Source: Bordetella genomosp. 8
GTDB lineage: Bacteria > Pseudomonadota > Gammaproteobacteria > Burkholderiales > Burkholderiaceae_B
Reading direction: 5' to 3'
Length of the DNA: 64,000 nt
Assembly: GCF_002119685.1 (NCBI RefSeq)
Contig: NZ_CP021108.1
Location: 2,790,001 to 2,854,000 of the forward strand
This document shows, piece after piece, positions 1 through 8,604 of the stretch. The position numbers were made by a program, and so were the translations under genes. Under the pieces are notes generated by a model, which had not been told where the DNA came from, made no database searches, and was given only the letters and a program-made list of their open reading frames with translations. The number at the start of each line of letters is the position of its first letter. Position 1 is the first letter of the stretch.

Positions 1-713
1 TGGCCGGCAACTTCTACGCCATCTTCCCGCACAACACGCTGGCGCTGACGTTCGGCGTGGTGTTCCTGTTCGCCATCCTGGCGCTGGGCATAGGCGTGAC
101 GCGTTTCTGGCGCAATGTGTCGCCCGGCAAGGCCAGCGGTCCCGCGGTCGCCGAAGCCGCGCATGATGCCTTGCGGCTGCGTTACCTGGATGGCGGGCAC
201 GGCAAGGGGTGCAACGAAAACGACGACGCCTTCACGCTGGCGCGCCGCCGTTTCCATCACTTCACCTTCTACGGCTTCATGCTGTGCTTCGCCGCCACCT
301 GCGTGGCCACGCTGTACCACTATCTGCTGGACTACCATGCGCCGTATCCCTTCTTCAGCGCGCCGGTCCTGCTGGGAACGGTGGGCGGCATCGGCCTGCT
401 GATCGGACCGGCCGGGTTGCTGTGGCTGAACCTGCGGCGCCTTCCGGAGCAGGGCGACGTCAACCAGCGCCCCATGGATCGCGGCTTCATCGCGCTGCTG
501 CTGCTGATCTCGGCCACCGGCCTGGCGCTGCTGGCGGGGCGCGACACCGGCGCGATGGGCCTGTTGCTGGCCATCCACCTGGGTACGGTGATGGCGCTGT
601 TCCTGACGCTGCCGTATGGCAAGTTCGCCCACGGCATCTATCGCAGCGCCGCCTTGTTGAAGTGGAACATCGAAAAGCGGCAGCCCAACTCGTTGCAACT
701 GGGCTCTGACTGA
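1..713 (+). CDS. tcuB: Tricarballylate utilisation protein TcuB (CitB-like), C-terminal part
   Basis: Partial gene: the frame is already open at base 3 and the first readable residues ([12 protein letters not shown]) belong to the interior of a TcuB/CitB-type protein, so the N-terminal iron-sulfur part lies outside the window. The remaining 236 residues contain about five hydrophobic segments separated by short polar loops, with a conserved FHHFTFYGF stretch that is typical of the membrane half of the family. TcuB is known to pass electrons from the flavoprotein TcuA, which oxidises tricarballylate to cis-aconitate, to the membrane quinone pool. TcuA would be expected just upstream, outside view. 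The gene is followed directly by a strong terminator. Confidence 0.85.
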   Translation, partial: AGNFYAIFPHNTLALTFGVVFLFAILALGIGVTRFWRNVSPGKASGPAVAEAAHDALRLRYLDGGHGKGCNENDDAFTLARRRFHHFTFYGFMLCFAATCVATLYHYLLDYHAPYPFFSAPVLLGTVGGIGLLIGPAGLLWLNLRRLPEQGDVNQRPMDRGFIALLLLISATGLALLAGRDTGAMGLLLAIHLGTVMALFLTLPYGKFAHGIYRSAALLKWNIEKRQPNSLQLGSD

Positions 714-715
714 AG

Positions 716-746
716 AAAAAAAACCGCGCCATGCGCGGTTTTTTTT
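716..746. terminator. Bidirectional rho-independent terminator
   Basis: A perfect 6-bp GC stem CCGCGC/GCGCGG with a 3-base loop is flanked by A8 on the left and T8 on the right. It therefore works as an intrinsic terminator in both directions. It sits between tcuB (plus) and the antiporter gene (minus), which converge here. Confidence 0.9.
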
Positions 747-763
747 AACGGGCCGTCCAGGCT

Positions 764-2074
764 TCATTCCTCGACCGGTTTCCTGCGGTAGTACCAGGTC
801 AGCGTCGGCAAGGCGGAGCAGCCATGGATGAAGACCGACAGCGTGATGGTGCCCAGCAGGTAAGGCATCAGCGGCTTGACCTGCTGCGGCACGTGTTCCA
901 GCGCGAACAGCAGGTAGAAGAAAGTCCCCACGCCACGGAAACCCAGCCATGACGCCACCAGGCGTTCGCGCCAGGCCGCGGCGGTGCCCGCCATGGCGGC
1001 CTGCACGGCCACCGGCCGCGCCACGAAGAAGAGCAGGGCGACCATGGCAAGCAGCGGCCACGACATCAGGTCATGCCAATGCGCGGAAATGACACTGCCG
1101 ATGATCAGCATCAGGGCCAGCTCCACGATGCGCTCCATCTCGATGGAGAAGGCCATCATGGATTCCGCCAGATAGGCATGGGCGAGTTCCGGATCCTTGG
1201 CGGCCTCCTTGCGCTCGCCGTGCGTGACGTCATGCAAGGCGGCGCGTGGCGTCGACTCGCCGGTCTCGCGCATCTCGCGCCGACGCAGGGCCACGCCCGC
1301 ACAGAACACCGCCAGAAATCCGTAGCCGTGCGCCATCAGCGTCAGCCCGTAGCAGGTCGTCATCAGCCCCAGGGCGAGGAAACCTTCGAAACCCAGCGCC
1401 TTGGCGTAGCGTATGCGCAGGCGCGCCACGAGCGCTTCCGTCAGGGTGCCCATGGCCAGGCCGATGGCCACCGCCGAGACGATGCCCCAGGCCAGTTCGC
1501 CGGCCAGGAGCCACGGTTCGTCCAGCTTGCTGCCTGGCATGCCGCAGAGCATCATGCCCAGCAGGGCGAAAGGATAGGCGGCGCCGTCGTTGGCCCCGCC
1601 TTCGCCCGACAGCGAAAAGCGCAGGGAATCGTCGTCGCCCGCTTCACGGGGGCGCAGCTCGCTGGCCAGCACCGGATCCGTCGGCGCCATCGCCGCGCCC
1701 AGGACCAGCGCGGGGCCGATCTCCATATGCAGGCCAAAGTATGCCGCCGCGGTCATGATGGCGATCGTGATGGCCATGGCGGGCAGCGCCAGGCGAAAGG
1801 GCGGCGACCAGAGCCGATTGCCCAATGGGGCCCGCAGGTGCAGGCCGATGGCGAACAGCGAAACGATCAGGCCGGTCTCGGTGATGACGCGCAGGACATG
1901 CGTGTCCTGGAAAATATCCAACTTGAGCAGGCCGACTCCCGCCGGGCCTATGGCGAAACCGACCAGCAGATACACCAAAGCGCCGGTCATCGGAAGCCGC
2001 GCGATCAGATTGCGGGCCAGGGCCATGGCGATCAGCAGGGCTCCGACCAGCACGTACCAGACAGCTTCGATCAT
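764..2074 (-). CDS. CPA1-family Na+/H+ (cation:proton) antiporter
   Basis: 436-residue polytopic membrane protein with about 12 hydrophobic segments. It carries the hallmarks of NhaP/CPA1 exchangers: a TDP motif at residues 132-134 in the stretch AAMAPTDPVLAS, and a GEGGAND stretch near 157-163, whose Asp pair region forms the ion site in the family. Length is slightly above the usual 390-430 because of a hydrophilic loop near residue 270-300. It probably exchanges sodium or potassium for protons at the inner membrane. It converges on tcuB and is separated from it by the bidirectional terminator; the next minus-strand gene upstream (TetR) is about 100 bases away, so co-transcription is possible but not shown. 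The transported ion cannot be read from the sequence. Confidence 0.85.
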   Translation of the reverse strand: MIEAVWYVLVGALLIAMALARNLIARLPMTGALVYLLVGFAIGPAGVGLLKLDIFQDTHVLRVITETGLIVSLFAIGLHLRAPLGNRLWSPPFRLALPAMAITIAIMTAAAYFGLHMEIGPALVLGAAMAPTDPVLASELRPREAGDDDSLRFSLSGEGGANDGAAYPFALLGMMLCGMPGSKLDEPWLLAGELAWGIVSAVAIGLAMGTLTEALVARLRIRYAKALGFEGFLALGLMTTCYGLTLMAHGYGFLAVFCAGVALRRREMRETGESTPRAALHDVTHGERKEAAKDPELAHAYLAESMMAFSIEMERIVELALMLIIGSVISAHWHDLMSWPLLAMVALLFFVARPVAVQAAMAGTAAAWRERLVASWLGFRGVGTFFYLLFALEHVPQQVKPLMPYLLGTITLSVFIHGCSALPTLTWYYRRKPVEE

Positions 2075-2178
2075 GGATGGATGTTCCCGTTTTCTTATCG
2101 GGCCATCCCGGCGGCCATGGGTGTCTGTGGCGGGCCGGGGGCGGCATCAGCGCCCCACAGCACGCGCCATGCCCATCT

Positions 2179-2787
2179 TTATCGGTCCGTGCCGGCGCCA
2201 GCGGCGGCCGCCGCCGCCATATCGGCCAGCGACTTGCGGGCATCCTCCAACAGGCGATCCGACAGCGCCGGGTCATCCATGGCGCGCGCCATGGCCACCG
2301 TGCCGATCAAGGCGGCCATGATCGTCCGCGCGCGGGCCCGCGCGTCGGGCGACTGCGGGTCGGGCAGGTAGCCGGCGATGATGTCCGCCATGCGCTCGAA
2401 GGCGCGTGTGGTCGCGGCCCGCGTGGCGTCGCCGGCCCGGCCCAGCTCGCTGCCCAGCGCCGCCAGGCCGCAGCCGTTTTCCGGCGCGTCGCGATGGGCG
2501 ACCGATAGATAGGATTGCAGGAAAGCGGCCAGGCGCCGGTCGGGCGGCTCCTGCGCAACGCGTTCCACCAAGTCGTCGAGCACGCCGTTGATGGACTTGC
2601 CGCACGCTTCGGCCACCAGTTCGTCTTTCGACGCGAAGTGCTTGTAGAAGCCGCCGTGCGTCAGGCCGGCGGCGCTCATCAGGCCGGCGAGCCCGGTGGC
2701 CGCGATGCCGTTGCGGCGGAACTCCTGGCCCGCCGCTGCGATGATGCGCTCGCGGGTACGGGCGGCTTCTTCGCGGGATTTCCGCAT
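2179..2787 (-). CDS. TetR/AcrR-family transcriptional repressor
   Basis: 202 residues. The N-terminal helix-turn-helix is evident: TRERIIAAAGQEFRRNGI followed by GLAGLMSAAGLTHGGFYKHF, the last block being the typical recognition helix with the FYKHF/FYRHF signature. The C-terminal ligand domain is of the type seen beside short-chain dehydrogenases, with a GCG motif around residue 105. The gene is divergent from an SDR oxidoreductase, and the 131-base gap holds a perfect 18-bp palindrome, so autoregulation and control of the SDR gene is the simple reading. The effector is unknown. Confidence 0.9.
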   Translation of the reverse strand: MRKSREEAARTRERIIAAAGQEFRRNGIAATGLAGLMSAAGLTHGGFYKHFASKDELVAEACGKSINGVLDDLVERVAQEPPDRRLAAFLQSYLSVAHRDAPENGCGLAALGSELGRAGDATRAATTRAFERMADIIAGYLPDPQSPDARARARTIMAALIGTVAMARAMDDPALSDRLLEDARKSLADMAAAAAAGAGTDR

Positions 2788-2811
2788 GGCAGGACTCCCT
2801 GAAAAAATGTG

Positions 2812-2868
2812 GTTGACATTTAGATGATACCTGACATCTAATTAGATGTCGATCAACATCTAATCATA
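2812..2868. promoter_or_regulatory. TetR operator region: perfect palindrome plus flanking half-sites
   Basis: GACATCTAATTAGATGTC at 2833-2850 is an exact 18-bp palindrome. Further copies of the half-site ACATYTA lie on both sides (ACATTTAGATG at 2815-2825 and ACATCTAAT at 2856-2864), giving a cluster of at least four half-sites in the divergent TetR/SDR promoter. This is strongly out of composition with the GC-rich surroundings. Confidence 0.75.
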
Positions 2869-2918
2869 CGGCAAGACGGCACCCCTGTCGTCGGACCGCA
2901 ACCTGACGGAGTGAAATC

Positions 2919-3608
2919 ATGGAAATCAAAGGAAGCGTTGCATTGGTGACGGGCGCCAACCGGGGCCTGGGCAAGGCCATCGCGCAGGCGCTGCTGGAAG
3001 CCGGCGCCAAGGTGTATGCGGGCGCGCGCAATCCCGACAGCGTGGATCTGCCGGGCGTCATTCCCGTCGCGCTGGACGTGACGGACCCGCAAAGCGTACG
3101 TGCCGCGGCCGAGCGCTGCGCGGACGTCCAGATCGTCGTCAACAACGCCGGGATCAGCGTCCCCGGTCCGGCTTTGAGCGCCGATGCGCCGGAACGCGCC
3201 CGCCAGCTGCTGGACGCCAATTTCTTCGGCATCCTGAATGTCGGCAGCGCATTCGCGCCGGTGGTGGCGCGCAACGGCGGCGGCGCTTTCGCCAATGTGC
3301 TGTCGGTACTCAGCTGGCTGGTGATTCCCAATTCCACGATGTACAGCGCCTCCAAGGCCGCCGCGTGGGCCTTGACCAATGGCATGCGTGCCGAGCTGAA
3401 GGAACAGCGCATCCAGGTGACCGGGGTGCACGTGGGCTACATGGACACCGACATGGTTCGGGGGCTCGATGCGCCGAAGACCGCGCCTGCCGTCGCCGCG
3501 GAGAAAATCGTGGCGGCGATCCGCGACGGCCAGTCGGAACTGCTGATCGACGACACCAGCCGGCAGGTCAAGGCATCCTTGAGCCTGGACCAGGCCGCGT
3601 ATCTATAA
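2919..3608 (+). CDS. SDR-family oxidoreductase
   Basis: 229 residues, a classical short-chain dehydrogenase. The cofactor motif TGANRGLG is at residues 11-18, NNAG at 75-78, and the catalytic YSASK (Tyr142, Lys146), with serines at 129-132. Asp after the second beta strand is not obvious, while Arg37 (GARNPD) would favour NADP(H). Substrate cannot be predicted. A ribosome site (GGAG) precedes the ATG by about 10 bases. Controlled most likely by the divergent TetR repressor. Similar TetR/SDR pairs respond to small electrophiles or quinones in other bacteria, but that is only analogy. Confidence 0.85.
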   Translation: MEIKGSVALVTGANRGLGKAIAQALLEAGAKVYAGARNPDSVDLPGVIPVALDVTDPQSVRAAAERCADVQIVVNNAGISVPGPALSADAPERARQLLDANFFGILNVGSAFAPVVARNGGGAFANVLSVLSWLVIPNSTMYSASKAAAWALTNGMRAELKEQRIQVTGVHVGYMDTDMVRGLDAPKTAPAVAAEKIVAAIRDGQSELLIDDTSRQVKASLSLDQAAYL

Positions 3609-3674
3609 GCACAGCCTCGCAGGCGTCGCGCTCGCGTCGGGCGCCGACGAGCCGCCCGCGCCCCGCGGGACGGG

Positions 3675-4469
3675 CTACGCCCGAAGAGGCGCGATGCGCG
3701 CCATCCGCGCATCGAAGTTCGCTTCGCATCGCGTGTTGTCCAGGTTCTTGCGCGCGCGGGCGGCCGATACGCCGGGCCCGCCCATCGCCACGTCGTAGAC
3801 CCGGCGCGCTGATTCCGTGGCAAGGCGCTGGCGTGCCGCCTTTTTCAGCTTGCCGGGATTGTCGGCGACGTTGAGTATCCGCAGGTCGCGAGGCAGGCGG
3901 GCAGGCAGTTCCCACAGCGCATTGTTCTGCGCATCCAGGCGCGCGAGCCGTTCGGGCAGGTTGTCCGGCAGTTGCGTCAGGCCGTTGTGCGATATATCCA
4001 GCACGACCAGCTGCGAGGGCAGCGGGTGGGTGAATTCCTTGATCGCGTTGCGTGCCAGCAGCAGGAACTGGATGTCGCAGGGAAGCATGGGCAGCTTCGA
4101 TAACTGGTTATCGGAAAGGTCCAGGCTGAAAACGGCGGGGATGATGGGCGGCGGCTCCAGCAGGCCGAGCCCTTTCAGCGACAGCTTGGCGTTGTGGCCC
4201 TGCGCGATCGCGGCTTCGATGCGCTGGCGCGCGGTGATCCGGTCTTCGCCCGGTCGTGCATCGGCGACATACAGATCCAGCGCCTTGGCGACGCGCGGAT
4301 CCACCTTGACGCCGCTGGCCAGCAGCACGGTATCGCCGGCCTTGGGGACCGAGTCCATGTCCGCCGTGGCCCGGGCAAGAGCGCTGTGCGTGATATTGAC
4401 GTGGGTTTCCTGTCGCTGCGTGTCGACCGGAGGCGCCTTGCCTGTGTGTATCGGGCTGATCACGATCAT
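3675..4469 (-). CDS. Leucine-rich repeat protein, YopM/IpaH-type repeats
   Basis: 264 residues. From about residue 95 to 205 there are five or six short leucine-rich repeats with asparagine ladder positions N121, N141, N162, N183 and N204, a spacing of 20-21 residues, and the LPxxLPxxLxxL pattern (for example LPARLPRDLRIL). This is the bacterial SDS22-unlike, YopM/IpaH/SspH class of repeat, best known from type III secreted effectors. The first 90 residues are polar with no signal peptide or membrane segment. The C-terminal 60 residues are basic and alpha-helical in character, and the catalytic cysteine-containing E3 ligase domain of IpaH proteins is absent. It stands alone, divergent from an IclR gene. 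Function is not known; secretion is an inference only. Confidence 0.7.
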   Translation of the reverse strand: MIVISPIHTGKAPPVDTQRQETHVNITHSALARATADMDSVPKAGDTVLLASGVKVDPRVAKALDLYVADARPGEDRITARQRIEAAIAQGHNAKLSLKGLGLLEPPPIIPAVFSLDLSDNQLSKLPMLPCDIQFLLLARNAIKEFTHPLPSQLVVLDISHNGLTQLPDNLPERLARLDAQNNALWELPARLPRDLRILNVADNPGKLKKAARQRLATESARRVYDVAMGGPGVSAARARKNLDNTRCEANFDARMARIAPLRA

Positions 4470-4573
4470 CTTCGCTTCCTCTCCATTGATTCGGAAATGC
4501 GCTTTCGTAGCGCCGCCCCCCGCCAGGTTCCGTGGACGTGCCGTGGTATCTTTGCGGCGACACAGGATCCCTT

Positions 4574-5329
4574 ATGGACAAGACGTTATTGAAGGGGCTG
4601 ATGGTGCTGGAGGCCGTCACCGAGGTCGGCCATCGGCCTCGCACGATAGAGGAGCTGGCCAGCCGGGTCGGCCTGACGCGCAGCAACACCCATCGAACCT
4701 TGCAGACCCTGGCGCACGCCGGCTATATCGTGAAGGATGAAGCCAGCGGCGAATACCGCGCGACCGTGCGGCTCTTCGAGCTCGGGGCGCGGCAGTTGGC
4801 GCAACTGGATGTCCGCAAGCTGGCGCAGCCAGCCATGCATCGGCTGGCCGAGCGCTCCGGCGAAACCGTGCACCTGTCGGTGCTGGACGGTATCGAAGTC
4901 GTCTACGTCGACAAGATCGACAGCCCGCAACCGGTGCGCGCGTACTCGTACATCGGCGGCCGCGCGCCGGCCTATGCCGTCGCCACCGGCAAGGTCTTGC
5001 TGGCGCATCAGCCCGACGGTTATGTCGCGCGCTGCGCGGACGCCTTGCAGGCGCACACCCCCAGGACCATCGCGACCATGGCGGCCCTGGAAGAGGAAAT
5101 CCGCAAGATCAGGCGGCAGGGCTACGCGATGAACCGCGGCGAATGGCGCGCCACGGTGGGCGGGGTGGCGGTCGCCATCTTCAACGGCCTGGGCCAGGCC
5201 GTCGCGGCCTTGGGCATATCGGGGCCGCTGGAGCGGCTGACGGCCGCCCGCATGAAGGAGCTGGCGCCGGCCGTCGCCGAGTGCGCCGGCGAGGTCTCCG
5301 AGCTGTTGGGATATCGCGGCGACGCCTGA
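4574..5329 (+). CDS. IclR-family transcriptional regulator
   Basis: 251 residues when started at the ATG preceded by AGGA; the frame is open further upstream but MDKTLLKGLMVLEAV is the family's usual beginning. Residues about 8-65 form the winged helix-turn-helix (IEELASRVGLTRSNTHRTL), and the rest is the IclR effector-binding domain, with the YVDKIDS and GRRAPAYAVATGKVLLA-like stretch (here GGRAPAYAVATGKVLLA). Such proteins usually control catabolic genes. The neighbours are the divergent LRR gene and, downstream and convergent, a TauD-like dioxygenase, so the target is not clear. Confidence 0.9.
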   Translation: MDKTLLKGLMVLEAVTEVGHRPRTIEELASRVGLTRSNTHRTLQTLAHAGYIVKDEASGEYRATVRLFELGARQLAQLDVRKLAQPAMHRLAERSGETVHLSVLDGIEVVYVDKIDSPQPVRAYSYIGGRAPAYAVATGKVLLAHQPDGYVARCADALQAHTPRTIATMAALEEEIRKIRRQGYAMNRGEWRATVGGVAVAIFNGLGQAVAALGISGPLERLTAARMKELAPAVAECAGEVSELLGYRGDA

Positions 5330-5357
5330 AGCCGATGGCGGGTTCGCGGCCGTGCCC

Positions 5358-5423
5358 GCACCATCAGCCCGGACCTGTCAGTCCGCACCGTCAGTCCGCA
5401 CCATCAGTCCGCGCCATCAGCCC
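5358..5423. repeat. 13-bp tandem repeat, about five units
   Basis: Units GCACCATCAGCCC (5358), GACCTGTCAGTCC (5372), GCACCGTCAGTCC (5385), GCACCATCAGTCC (5398) and GCGCCATCAGCCC (5411) follow head to tail with one extra base after the first. The block fills the space between the convergent IclR and TauD-like genes. It encodes nothing visible. Confidence 0.75.
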
Positions 5424-5452
5424 GGACTGTCGTCTTCCGGACATGGAGACAC

Positions 5453-6463
5453 TCAACCGTTGTAGAACCGGCGTCCATGGTTGCGCAGCCACAGGCGCAC
5501 CAGATGGCGTTTGCGGTGCTCCTCCGGAAAGTCGACGAAGCCGGTCCTGCGGTGTCCCAGCCTGGTGTTGTCGACGATCTGTATCTGGCCTGCCTCGAAG
5601 AAGAATTCACGCGCGAAGCGCGGCTCCATCATGATGGATTCCAGGGTGTACAGCGCGGTCCGGGTCAACTCGTCCATTTCCTGTCCGGCCATGGCATAGC
5701 CCGTCACCACGTGCCGGTGCGAGAGCCGGCACAGGGTGCCGCCGTCGCGCTCCTGGAACAGCGGGTGGCTGATCAGCCGGGCATCGTCCGGCGCGTGTTC
5801 GCGCTGGCGGTCGAACAGATAGGGCTGGTACAGGCGTTCGACCAGGTCGGGATGCGAAGCCAGCATCTCGTTGTACACCGAGTAGAAGCTGACGATGCTG
5901 CTGACGCCGCCTTCCATGGCGGGACGCAGGCATAGCAAGGCGACGTAGTCGGGCGGGTACAGGTTGTAGCTGTTGTCGGTGTGGAAATTCTGTTCGGCGT
6001 TGGTGATGTCCGGGCGCACGCCGTTGCCGGGCGGCTTGCCCAGGTCGCGTACGTCGTAGATCACCTTGCCGTCCCAGCTTTGCGCCACCGGCCGGGACAC
6101 CATCTGGGACAGCAGCCAGTACACGGCACGCGCCTCGTCCACGCTGTAGTCGTCCATGGGCAGCTTGTCGATGATGACGAAGCCCACGCCATGCGCCAGC
6201 ACCTGTGCGGCCCGCGCCATCATCGCGCGGCAGGCGGGCAGGTCGAAGTCCTCCAGCTGCAGCAGCGGCGTGGGCAGGGGATTGCGCCTGAGGGTTTCGA
6301 CCAGTGTGTCCAGTTCTTCGCGGCTGGCGGCGTCCAGGGCGATGATGCCGTCGTCCGGCTCCAGCGTTTCTCGGCTCCAGACCACGGGGCCTTCGAAGGG
6401 CGTTTCGCGAAAGCGCGCGGATTCGTCGTGGTGTTCTGCAAGGATGCGTTCGATGGCGCCCAT
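5453..6463 (-). CDS. TauD/TfdA-family Fe(II)/2-oxoglutarate-type dioxygenase
   Basis: 336 residues. The facial-triad motif FHTDNS gives His161 and Asp163, the distal iron ligand is His304 in NTRLGHRRTGF, and the arginines around 323-327 (HLVRLWLRN) fit the cosubstrate site. The family hydroxylates small carboxylates, sulfonates or amines using 2-oxoglutarate and oxygen; the substrate here is not predictable. Sequence features such as a glycine-rich loop ending PGNGVRPDITNAEQNF are shared with dioxygenases that sit beside acyl-CoA or tripartite-transporter genes. It is divergent from a LysR regulator, with a 159-base promoter region between them, suggesting LysR control. Confidence 0.8.
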   Translation of the reverse strand: MGAIERILAEHHDESARFRETPFEGPVVWSRETLEPDDGIIALDAASREELDTLVETLRRNPLPTPLLQLEDFDLPACRAMMARAAQVLAHGVGFVIIDKLPMDDYSVDEARAVYWLLSQMVSRPVAQSWDGKVIYDVRDLGKPPGNGVRPDITNAEQNFHTDNSYNLYPPDYVALLCLRPAMEGGVSSIVSFYSVYNEMLASHPDLVERLYQPYLFDRQREHAPDDARLISHPLFQERDGGTLCRLSHRHVVTGYAMAGQEMDELTRTALYTLESIMMEPRFAREFFFEAGQIQIVDNTRLGHRRTGFVDFPEEHRKRHLVRLWLRNHGRRFYNG

Positions 6464-6536
6464 GTCTTCCTCCGTTGTGCCCCGTGGTCGCGCGGATGTC
6501 GCCGCAGGGTTCGAAGACAGTCTAGGCGCGCGTGTT

Positions 6537-6586
6537 TATCGAAGAAAGCGATTTATTTTTTACTTGATTCATCGGATACTTCGATA
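6537..6586. promoter_or_regulatory. Candidate LysR operator in divergent TauD/LysR promoter
   Basis: An exact 8-bp inverted repeat TATCGAAG (6537-6544) / CTTCGATA (6579-6586) encloses a 34-base AT-rich core with a TTGATT-like -35 element. It lies between the divergent dioxygenase and LysR genes. Position and arm sequence suit a LysR regulator, but this is inference. Confidence 0.45.
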
Positions 6587-6622
6587 GAGTTCCGGCGTGT
6601 ATCGTTGCCGCCGGCGACCAAC

Positions 6623-7597
6623 ATGGCCATGCATCGGAGTGGCATGCACATACGCCAGCTGGAAACCTTCATCCGCATCGTCGACACCGGCAGTTTCGCG
6701 GCGGCCGCGCAGGCGCTGCATGCCACGCAGTCCACCATTTCCGCCCGCATGCGCGAGCTGGAAGCGACCTTGGGCGTGGCCCTGTTCGACCGCAGCGGAC
6801 ATCGCGCGGTCCTGACGCCGCGCGGGCGGGCGCTGTTGCCGCGCGCCCGCCAGATGGTCGGACTGGCCGCCGACGTCGCCCGCGATATCGGCGACGCGCG
6901 CTCGGCCAGCGGCATCGTTCGCCTGGGGGTGGCGGGGCTGGTGGCGATGACCTGGTTGCCACGCCTGATGGCCGCGTTGCGCGAGCGTTTTCCCGCCGTC
7001 ACGGTGCAACTGGAGATCGCGCTCACCACGCCGCTGGTGGACCGCCTGGCCAGCGGCGAACTCGACCTGGCGATCGCCACCGGGCCGGTCCAGGAGGCCC
7101 GGCTGCATTGCCTGTCGCTGGGCTACGACGAGTTCGTGTGGATGGCCCCACCGGCCATGCGCCTGCCGCGCCGTGCGTTGACGCCGGCCGAGTTGGCCGC
7201 CTGGCCGGTGCTGGGATTGTCCGAGGCTTCGCATCACTACCCGGTGATCGAGCAGTGGTTCAGCGCGGGCAGGGCCTCCTACCAGCCCGTGGTGTCCTGC
7301 AGCAACGTGCGCGTGCTGGCGGACCTGACCATGGCGGGACTGGGCGTGAGCCTGCTGCCGCTGCGTTCCTGCGGCAAGGAGCTGGAAAGCGGGCAGCTGC
7401 GCCGGATCGATACGCGTCCGGCCTTGCCGCCCGTGGAGTTCGTCGCCGTCTACAAGCGCGACGTACTCGATCCGCTGGTCGGTGCCATCGCCGAACTGGC
7501 GCGCGAAACCAGCGAATTCCCGATCGCGGGATCTCCGCCTACTTCTTCGCGATCTCCTTCCCGCCCGCGGCGTGCACCACGGCGGTCCACTTCTTGA
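6623..7597 (+). CDS. LysR-family transcriptional regulator
   Basis: 324 residues from the ATG at 6623; MHIRQLETFIRIVDTG, starting 21 bases further in, is the classic LysR opening and 6644 is an alternative start. The frame stays open far upstream but that part is antisense to the dioxygenase and is not used. The HTH covers residues 8-65 (FAAAAQALHATQSTISARM), followed by the periplasmic-binding-protein-like effector domain. The C-terminal 20 residues overlap the end of the convergent Bug gene by 59 bases and are low-complexity Ser/Pro/Arg, so the natural end may have drifted. Likely regulates the divergent TauD-like gene or the facing CoA operon. Confidence 0.85.
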   Translation: MAMHRSGMHIRQLETFIRIVDTGSFAAAAQALHATQSTISARMRELEATLGVALFDRSGHRAVLTPRGRALLPRARQMVGLAADVARDIGDARSASGIVRLGVAGLVAMTWLPRLMAALRERFPAVTVQLEIALTTPLVDRLASGELDLAIATGPVQEARLHCLSLGYDEFVWMAPPAMRLPRRALTPAELAAWPVLGLSEASHHYPVIEQWFSAGRASYQPVVSCSNVRVLADLTMAGLGVSLLPLRSCGKELESGQLRRIDTRPALPPVEFVAVYKRDVLDPLVGAIAELARETSEFPIAGSPPTSSRSPSRPRRAPRRSTS

Positions 7598-8528
7598 GTT
7601 CCGCCTGCAGCATGTGCGTGGTCTCGTCGGGCGTGGACGTCACGGCCTGCGCGCCTTGCTGGCGGAACTTCTGCTGCACGTCCGGCATGGCGCCGACGTC
7701 CTTCATCGCCAGGGCCAGCTTGTCGATCACGGCGCGCGGCGTACGCGCCGGCGCCAGCACGGCATAGGCATTGGTGACGTCGTAGCCGCGCACGCCCGCT
7801 TCCTGCAGCGTGGGCAGGTCCGGCATGCTCGGCGAGCGCTGCGCGCTGGTGACCGCCAGGACGCGGATGCGACCCGTGTTGACGTTGCCCTGCAAGGCGG
7901 GCAACGTTTCGAACACCAGGTCGACCTGTCCGCCGAGCAGCGCCGCCACTGACGGTCCGCTGCCTTTGTAGGGCACGTGCATCAGGTTGGTGTGGGTGTC
8001 GGCCTTGAACAGTTCGACCGCCATCTGCTGCGGCGTGCCCGGGCCCGCGGACCCGAAGGTCAGTTGGCCGGGCTTCTGCTTCGCCAGTGCGATCAGTTCG
8101 GCGATGGAATTCGCGGGGACCTTGCTGTTCACGGCCACGACCATGGGCACGGTGGCGGCCATGGATACGCCGACGAAGGCCTTGCCCAGGTCGTAGGGGC
8201 TTTCGCCCAGCGCGGCGTGGATGGAGTGGCTGCCCAGCGCGCCCAGCAGCAGGGTGTAGCCATCGGGGTCGGATTTGGCGACGTGGTCCGCGCCGATTTC
8301 GCCGCCGGCGCCCGCGCGGTTTTCCACGACGACGGTCTGGCCGAGCTTCTCCGTCAGGTACTGCGCGTAGATGCGGCCGGCGGCATCGCTGGCGCCGCCG
8401 GGCGGGAAGGGAACGACCAGCTTGATGGGCCGCGCGGGCCAATCGCCGGACTGCGCCTGCGCGGGCGCGGCGGCCGCGCACAGGGCAAGCGTGAAAGCGC
8501 TCGCAAGGGTACGCCAGTGGTGATGCAT
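7539..8528 (-). CDS. Bug-family tripartite tricarboxylate transporter substrate-binding protein
   Basis: 329 residues. A signal peptide with a hydrophobic core (SAFTLALCAAAAPAQAQ) ends near residue 26, and the mature start DWPARPIKLVVPFPPGGASD is the Bug-family signature for binding small carboxylates. No TctA/TctB membrane genes accompany it, as is common for the orphan Bug proteins of Bordetella and relatives. It is the last gene of a minus-strand operon with an acyl-CoA ligase and CoA-transferases, so it may sense or capture the acid these enzymes degrade. The start was placed at MHHHWRT because the longer frame upstream is antisense noise. Confidence 0.9.
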   Translation of the reverse strand: MHHHWRTLASAFTLALCAAAAPAQAQSGDWPARPIKLVVPFPPGGASDAAGRIYAQYLTEKLGQTVVVENRAGAGGEIGADHVAKSDPDGYTLLLGALGSHSIHAALGESPYDLGKAFVGVSMAATVPMVVAVNSKVPANSIAELIALAKQKPGQLTFGSAGPGTPQQMAVELFKADTHTNLMHVPYKGSGPSVAALLGGQVDLVFETLPALQGNVNTGRIRVLAVTSAQRSPSMPDLPTLQEAGVRGYDVTNAYAVLAPARTPRAVIDKLALAMKDVGAMPDVQQKFRQQGAQAVTSTPDETTHMLQAELKKWTAVVHAAGGKEIAKK

Positions 8529-8604
8529 GATGTGTCTCCTCTTATACCCCTTGGGGGTTTGTGTATGCGCCGCATTCTTCGATGCGGCATGACGACTGCC
8601 TGTT

